The translations under genes were made by a program, and so were the position numbers. The notes below the pieces were generated by a model, which worked only from the letters and a program-made list of their open reading frames with translations, did not search any database and was not told where the DNA came from. DNA of 64,000 nt, taken from contig NZ_JAUNTJ010000003.1 of NCBI RefSeq assembly GCF_030538755.1, forward strand, positions 1-64,000. Direction: 5' to 3'. Shown one piece after another: positions 59,916-64,000 of this stretch. The first letter of the stretch is position 1; each line of letters begins with the position of its first letter. Origin of the DNA: Paracoccus sp. (in: a-proteobacteria). GTDB taxonomy: Bacteria; Pseudomonadota; Alphaproteobacteria; Rhodobacterales; Rhodobacteraceae.

Positions 59916-61799
59916 ATGCGTCTTGCCAGCCTGTTCGCGTCTGTGGCCTTTGCCGCCGTGCTTGGATCACCCCTTGCAGCGCAGGAACAGGTGCCGCCCG
60001 ATACCACCGCCGCTGCGGATGATGTGATCCGCAGTCATGGCATCGGTATTTTCGACGAACTGCGCCTGCCTGCCGATTTTCAGCATCTGGCCTATGTGAA
60101 CCCCGACGCGCCCAAAGGGGGCGAGATGTCGCAGTCGATTCCCAACTCCAGCGGGTTCGACAATTACAATCCGTTCACCTTTCGCGGGCGGGCCGCCGCG
60201 CTGTCCTCGATCATGTTCGAATCGATCCTGACCGGCACCGCCGATGAGGTGGGGGCGTCGTATTGCCTGCTGTGCGACTGGCTGGAATATCCCGAAAGCC
60301 GCGACTGGGTGATCTTTCACCTGCGCCCCGAGGCGCGTTTCAGCGATGGCACGCCGCTGACTGCGCAGGACGTGATGTTCAGCTATGAAACGCTGCGCGA
60401 CAAGGGGCTGTCGTCGTTCCGGCAGGTGATCGCCCAGCAGATTTCCGGGGCCGAGGTGATCGACGATCACACCATCCGGTTTACGTTCAACGCCGATTAC
60501 CCGCGCCGTGATGTGATTCAATCCGCCGGGGGGCTGCCTGTCTTCAGCCGCAAGGATTTCACCGACAACAGCCGCGATCTGGAACAGACCCAGACGCAGC
60601 CTTTTGTCGGCTCTGGTCCATATGTCTTTGACAATGCGGATATAAACCGCCGCGTTGTCTATCGCCGCAACCCGGATTACTGGGGGGCCGATCTGCCGAT
60701 CAATCGCGGGCGGTTCAACTTTGACCGGCTGCGGATCGAATATTTCGCCGATTATGACGCCGCGTTCGAGGCGTTCAAGGCTGGCGAATACGGCTTCCGT
60801 CAAGAGGTCAGCAGCATCATCTGGGCCAACCGCTATGATTTTCCGGCGCTGAACAATGGATGGGTTGTCCGCGCGACCCTGCCCAATGGCAATGTCGCCT
60901 CGGGTCAGGCATGGGTGCTGAACTTGCGCCGCCCCGACTGGCAGGACATTCGCGTGCGTCAGGCCATCGGGCTGATGTTCAACTTTGAATGGTCGAACGA
61001 CGCGCTGTTCTATGGCCTTTATCAGCGCGTGGACAGTTTCTGGGGCAACACCGATCTGGCGGCCAGCGGTGCGCCCTCGGCTCAGGAACGGGCGCTGCTG
61101 GAACCTGTCGCCGCCGATCTGCCCAACGATGTGCTGACCGCCGCCGCCGTGGTGCCCGGCACCAGCGGCGCGCGCCAGCTTGACCGGGCCAATCTGCGCC
61201 GCGCCGCCGCCTTGCTGGACGAAGCGGGCTGGCTGACCGGCCCTGACGGGCTGCGCCGCAATGCCGATGGCCGCACCCTGTCGCTGGAAATTCTGAACGA
61301 CAGCCAGACGTTTGACCGCGTTATCAACCCCTTTGTCGAAAACCTGCGCGCGCTTGGCGTCAATGCCCGCAACACGCGGGTCGATAATGCCGAATACGAA
61401 AACCGCAAACGCGCGGCGCAGTTCGACATGATCAGCGGCCATCTGGGGCAAGACATGATTCCCGGCGCTGGTCTGCAACAATATTTCGGCTCGGCCTCGG
61501 TCGGGGATGTGTTCAACACCATGGGGCTGGCGAACAAATCCGTTGACAGCCTGATCGGCCATGTCGAACGCGCCGAAACGCGCGATGAGATGCTGACGGC
61601 GGTTCACGCGCTGGACCGGGCCTTGCGCAGCCTGCGGTTCTGGGTGCCGCAATGGTTCAACCCGAACTATCTGGTCGCCTATTACGATATGTATGAGCAC
61701 CCCGAAAATCTGCCACCCTTTACCTTGGGCGAGATGGACTTCTGGTGGTTCAACGCAGAAAAGGCGGACCAACTGCGGCAGGCCGGTGCTCTGCGCTGA
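59916..61799 (+). CDS. ABC transporter solute-binding protein (SBP_bac_5, peptide type)
   Basis: A 627-residue periplasmic binding protein of family 5, as in oligopeptide and YejA-type transporters. The signal peptide is residues 1-22 (cleavage near AAQE). Family landmarks are RSHGIGIFDELRLPADFQHLAYVNPDAPKGG near the mature start, FSDGTPLTAQDVMFSYE near 148 and the C-terminal WFNPNYLVAYYDMYEHPENLPP; all fit the YejA branch. No permease or ATPase genes are in the window, so the partners are elsewhere or past the edge, and the substrate is unknown. Confidence 0.88.
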   Translation: MRLASLFASVAFAAVLGSPLAAQEQVPPDTTAAADDVIRSHGIGIFDELRLPADFQHLAYVNPDAPKGGEMSQSIPNSSGFDNYNPFTFRGRAAALSSIMFESILTGTADEVGASYCLLCDWLEYPESRDWVIFHLRPEARFSDGTPLTAQDVMFSYETLRDKGLSSFRQVIAQQISGAEVIDDHTIRFTFNADYPRRDVIQSAGGLPVFSRKDFTDNSRDLEQTQTQPFVGSGPYVFDNADINRRVVYRRNPDYWGADLPINRGRFNFDRLRIEYFADYDAAFEAFKAGEYGFRQEVSSIIWANRYDFPALNNGWVVRATLPNGNVASGQAWVLNLRRPDWQDIRVRQAIGLMFNFEWSNDALFYGLYQRVDSFWGNTDLAASGAPSAQERALLEPVAADLPNDVLTAAAVVPGTSGARQLDRANLRRAAALLDEAGWLTGPDGLRRNADGRTLSLEILNDSQTFDRVINPFVENLRALGVNARNTRVDNAEYENRKRAAQFDMISGHLGQDMIPGAGLQQYFGSASVGDVFNTMGLANKSVDSLIGHVERAETRDEMLTAVHALDRALRSLRFWVPQWFNPNYLVAYYDMYEHPENLPPFTLGEMDFWWFNAEKADQLRQAGALR

Positions 61800-61826
61800 G
61801 CCGCACCCCTAGACCGGAGAAATCGG

Positions 61827-62570
61827 ATGTCTGACCTGTCCCCCTCTGACGCCGCCAAGCTGGCGGCGGCCCGTGCGGCGATTGCCTTGGTTCAGGACGG
61901 CATGGCCGTCGGGCTGGGCACCGGATCGACCGCCAGCGTCATGGTGCGCGAACTGGCCACCCGTGTTCAGGCCGAAGGGCTGACCCTGCGCTGCGCCGCC
62001 ACCTCGCAGGCGACGGCGGATCTGGCCACCAGCCTTGGCCTTGCGGTCGAGGCGCTGGACGACATCGGCCATCTGGATCTGACCATCGACGGTGCCGATG
62101 AGCTGGACCCCGACCTGAACCTGATTAAAGGCGGCGGCGGTGCGCATCTGCGCGAAAAGATCGTCGCCGCCTCTAGCGACCGCATGGTGGTGATCGCCGA
62201 TCCGGCCAAGGTGGTCGAACAGCTTGGGGCCTTTCATCTGCCGGTCGAGGTGATCCGTTTCGGCTGGGAAACCACGCGCGAGCGGATCAAGACCACGCTG
62301 GACGCGATGGAACTGGACGGCCGCCCCATCCTGCTGCGGATGCGCGACGGCGCGCCTTTCCTGACGGATGAGGGAAACCACATCCTTGACCTCTCGCTTG
62401 AGGCGATTCCCGATGCGGTGGCGCTGAACCGGGCGCTGAATGCGATTCCGGGGGTGGTTGAAAACGGTTTATTCATAGGTTTGTGCGATCTGGCCCTGAT
62501 CGGACAGCCGGATGGCGGCGTGGTGGAACTGGCCGCGTTCCGCGAAGATGAGACAGGGGAAGACGGATGA
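61827..62570 (+). CDS. rpiA: ribose-5-phosphate isomerase A
   Basis: RpiA interconverts ribose 5-phosphate and ribulose 5-phosphate. The 247 residues include GLGTGSTASVMVREL, DLTIDGADELDPDLNLIKGGGGAHLREKIV with the catalytic Asp, Glu and Lys residues, and GVVENGLFIGLCDLALIG. The C-terminal 20 residues are an acidic extension. GGAGAA precedes the ATG. It overlaps gor by 4 bp. Confidence 0.97.
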   Translation: MSDLSPSDAAKLAAARAAIALVQDGMAVGLGTGSTASVMVRELATRVQAEGLTLRCAATSQATADLATSLGLAVEALDDIGHLDLTIDGADELDPDLNLIKGGGGAHLREKIVAASSDRMVVIADPAKVVEQLGAFHLPVEVIRFGWETTRERIKTTLDAMELDGRPILLRMRDGAPFLTDEGNHILDLSLEAIPDAVALNRALNAIPGVVENGLFIGLCDLALIGQPDGGVVELAAFREDETGEDG

Positions 62571-63946
62571 GCTTTGATTATGATCTGTTCGTGATCGGCG
62601 GCGGCTCGGGCGGGGTGCGCGCGGCCCGGATCGCGGCCAGCGAATATGGTGCCCGCGTCGCCTTGGCCGAGGAAAGCCGCATGGGCGGCACCTGCGTCAT
62701 CCGCGGCTGTGTGCCGAAAAAGCTGATGATCTTTGCCGCCAGTGCCCCCGCCGCGGTGGCCGAGGCGCGCGGCTATGGCTGGCAGGGTGCCGGTGTCGGT
62801 GAATTCGATTGGGGCGCGTTTCGTGCCACGCTGGATGTCGAACTGAACCGGCTAGAGGCGATTTACACCGGCGGGCTGGATCGCGCCGGGGTGACGATCC
62901 ACCATCAGCGCGCGCGTCTGGCCGATCACCACACGGTCGAACTGGCCGATGGCAGCCGCTTTACCGCCAAGCATATCCTGATCGCCGTGGGTGGCCGCCC
63001 CAGCCTGCCCGGCATTCCGGGGCAGGAACTGGGGCTGATCTCGGACGATCTGTTCCTGCTGGACAGCCTGCCGCGCCGTGCCTTGCTGGTGGGCGGCGGC
63101 TTTATCGCCTGCGAATTTGCCACCATTCTGGCCGGTCTGGGCAGTCAGACCACGCTGGCCTATCGCGGCGATGCCGTGCTGCGCGGCTTTGACCGCGAAT
63201 TGCGTGAAATGGCGGGCGAACAGATCGCGGCGCTTGGCATTGATCTGCGCCTGAACAGCAATCCGTCGCGGCTGGATCGCAATGCCGATGGCAGCATTCG
63301 CGTGTCTTATCAGGACGGCGGCACGCAGGATGTGGACGCGGTGTTCTTTGCCACCGGCCGCGCCCCCTATACCGGCGATCTGGGGCTGGGCAATACCGGC
63401 GTTCACCTGCGCCCGAACGGCGCGATCGAGGTTGACGAGTGGTCGCAGACCGCCGTCCCGTCGATCTTTGCGGTGGGCGATGTGACCGACCGGGTGAACC
63501 TGACTCCGGTGGCGATCCGTGAAGGGCACAGCTTTGCCGATACCGTGTTCGGCGCCCGTCCGCGCAAGGTCAGCCACGATCCGGTTGCCAGCGCGGTCTA
63601 TCTGCGCCCGCATGAAATCGGCACCATCGGCCTGACCGAGGAACAGGCCCGCGACCGTGGCCCGGTCGATGTCTATGCCGGCAAATTCCGGCCCATGCAG
63701 TCGATGTTCGCCGGCTCGGACGCGCGGGCGCTGATGAAGCTGCTGGTCGATCCCCGCGATGACAAGGTTCTGGGGTGCCATATTCTGGCCCCCAACGCGG
63801 GCGAAATGATCCAGTTGGCGGCGATTCCCATCACCATGGGCGCGACCAAGGCGCAGTTCGATGCCGCCATGGCCGTTCATCCGACGCTGGCCGAAGAACT
63901 GGTCACGATGCGCAGCCCGGCCCGACGCTGGCCTGCCGAGGAATAA
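62567..63946 (+). CDS. gor: glutathione-disulfide reductase
   Basis: Gor reduces oxidised glutathione with NADPH. The 459-residue flavoprotein has the FAD motif GGGSGGVRAAR, the redox pair Cys43 and Cys48 in GGTCVIRGCVPKK, an NADPH-binding segment with GGGFIACEFATI, and the C-terminal HPTLAEELV with the catalytic His. RxxxxxR residues for NADPH choice (YRGDAVLRGFDRE) favour NADPH. The ATGA overlap with rpiA couples pentose-phosphate NADPH supply and glutathione reduction. It ends 54 bp before the window edge. Confidence 0.96.
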   Translation: MSFDYDLFVIGGGSGGVRAARIAASEYGARVALAEESRMGGTCVIRGCVPKKLMIFAASAPAAVAEARGYGWQGAGVGEFDWGAFRATLDVELNRLEAIYTGGLDRAGVTIHHQRARLADHHTVELADGSRFTAKHILIAVGGRPSLPGIPGQELGLISDDLFLLDSLPRRALLVGGGFIACEFATILAGLGSQTTLAYRGDAVLRGFDRELREMAGEQIAALGIDLRLNSNPSRLDRNADGSIRVSYQDGGTQDVDAVFFATGRAPYTGDLGLGNTGVHLRPNGAIEVDEWSQTAVPSIFAVGDVTDRVNLTPVAIREGHSFADTVFGARPRKVSHDPVASAVYLRPHEIGTIGLTEEQARDRGPVDVYAGKFRPMQSMFAGSDARALMKLLVDPRDDKVLGCHILAPNAGEMIQLAAIPITMGATKAQFDAAMAVHPTLAEELVTMRSPARRWPAEE

Positions 63947-63968
63947 AACGACGATCATTTGACTGACC

Positions 63969-63991
63969 CGGCGGGCCGTAAATGCCCGCCG
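63969..63991 (+). terminator. hairpin after gor, no T tract
   Basis: CGGCGGGC (63969-63976) pairs perfectly with GCCCGCCG (63984-63991) around a 7-nt loop, 22 bp after the gor stop. AGGGTTG follows instead of a T run, so it may be a stop of another kind or an mRNA-stabilising hairpin. Confidence 0.5.
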
Positions 63992-64000
63992 AGGGTTGAC

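Overview
The window looks like chromosomal DNA of an alphaproteobacterium of the Rhodobacteraceae, most likely Paracoccus or a close relative. The evidence is the high G+C content with strong third-position GC bias, the clade-typical neighbours trpC-moaC-moeA-lexA, cvpA-purF, hisD-UPF0262-phosphatase and dnaX-ybaB-recR, a membrane-anchored cytochrome c552 of the CycM type, the cbb3 oxidase maturation set ccoGHIS, and a lexA operator of the alphaproteobacterial form GTTC-N7-GTTC. This assignment is inferred from gene content and recalled gene orders, not from a database search.

Layout. 1-0.84 kb: a DUF3800 gene cut by the left edge, abutting the 3' end of tRNA-Asn. 0.97-9.5 kb: metallo-hydrolase, orphan EnvZ-type kinase, secreted PPC-repeat protein, Lon, an HU-like protein, tRNA-Val, a small RTX protein, a histidine phosphatase and tRNA-Thr. 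9.6-16.3 kb: murA with two small companions, a peptidoglycan-binding protein, hisD, UPF0262, a low-molecular-weight phosphatase and purF. 16.4-21.5 kb: cvpA, radA, lolC/E-lolD, a c-type cytochrome lipoprotein and a PAP2 protein. 21.5-26.3 kb: chaC, an AT-richer membrane/coiled-coil gene of unknown function, parE, a Phd/Doc toxin-antitoxin pair and a glutathione transferase; this is the most accessory-looking stretch. 26.4-32.2 kb: ppk2 and ccoGHIS behind a well-placed FNR-type site. 32.2-40.5 kb: a penicillin-binding D,D-carboxypeptidase with SPOR domain, clpS-rsmC-degenerate SDR, and hemF, hemE and hemC. 40.6-45.8 kb: lexA-moeA-moaC-trpC, an MFS exporter and a DUF599 protein. 45.9-51 kb: a YdcH-like protein, glcDEF and a small heat shock protein with a good RpoH-type promoter. 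51-55.4 kb: dnaX-ybaB-recR, a PEGA-like lipoprotein, nudC and the SRP RNA. 55.5-64 kb: a CpdB-type nucleotidase, an SRPBCC protein, pheA, cytochrome c552, an ABC solute-binding protein, rpiA and gor.

The genes are mostly housekeeping. Themes that connect them are envelope growth (murA, dacC, Lol), heme and respiratory maturation (hemCEF, ccoGHIS, two cytochromes c), proteostasis and stress (lon, clpS, hsp20, lexA, radA, recR, phd-doc) and central metabolism (hisD, purF, trpC, pheA, glcDEF, rpiA, gor). I saw no complete novel system. The items most worth a second look are the AT-rich gene between parE and chaC, the Asp-rich RTX protein with a 108-bp internal repeat period, the FNR-type promoter ahead of ppk2-ccoGHIS, the lexA operator-promoter overlap, a second GTTC-N7-GTTC site between dnaX and a lipoprotein, and a dispersed repeat seen after hsp20 and, in part, inside glcE.
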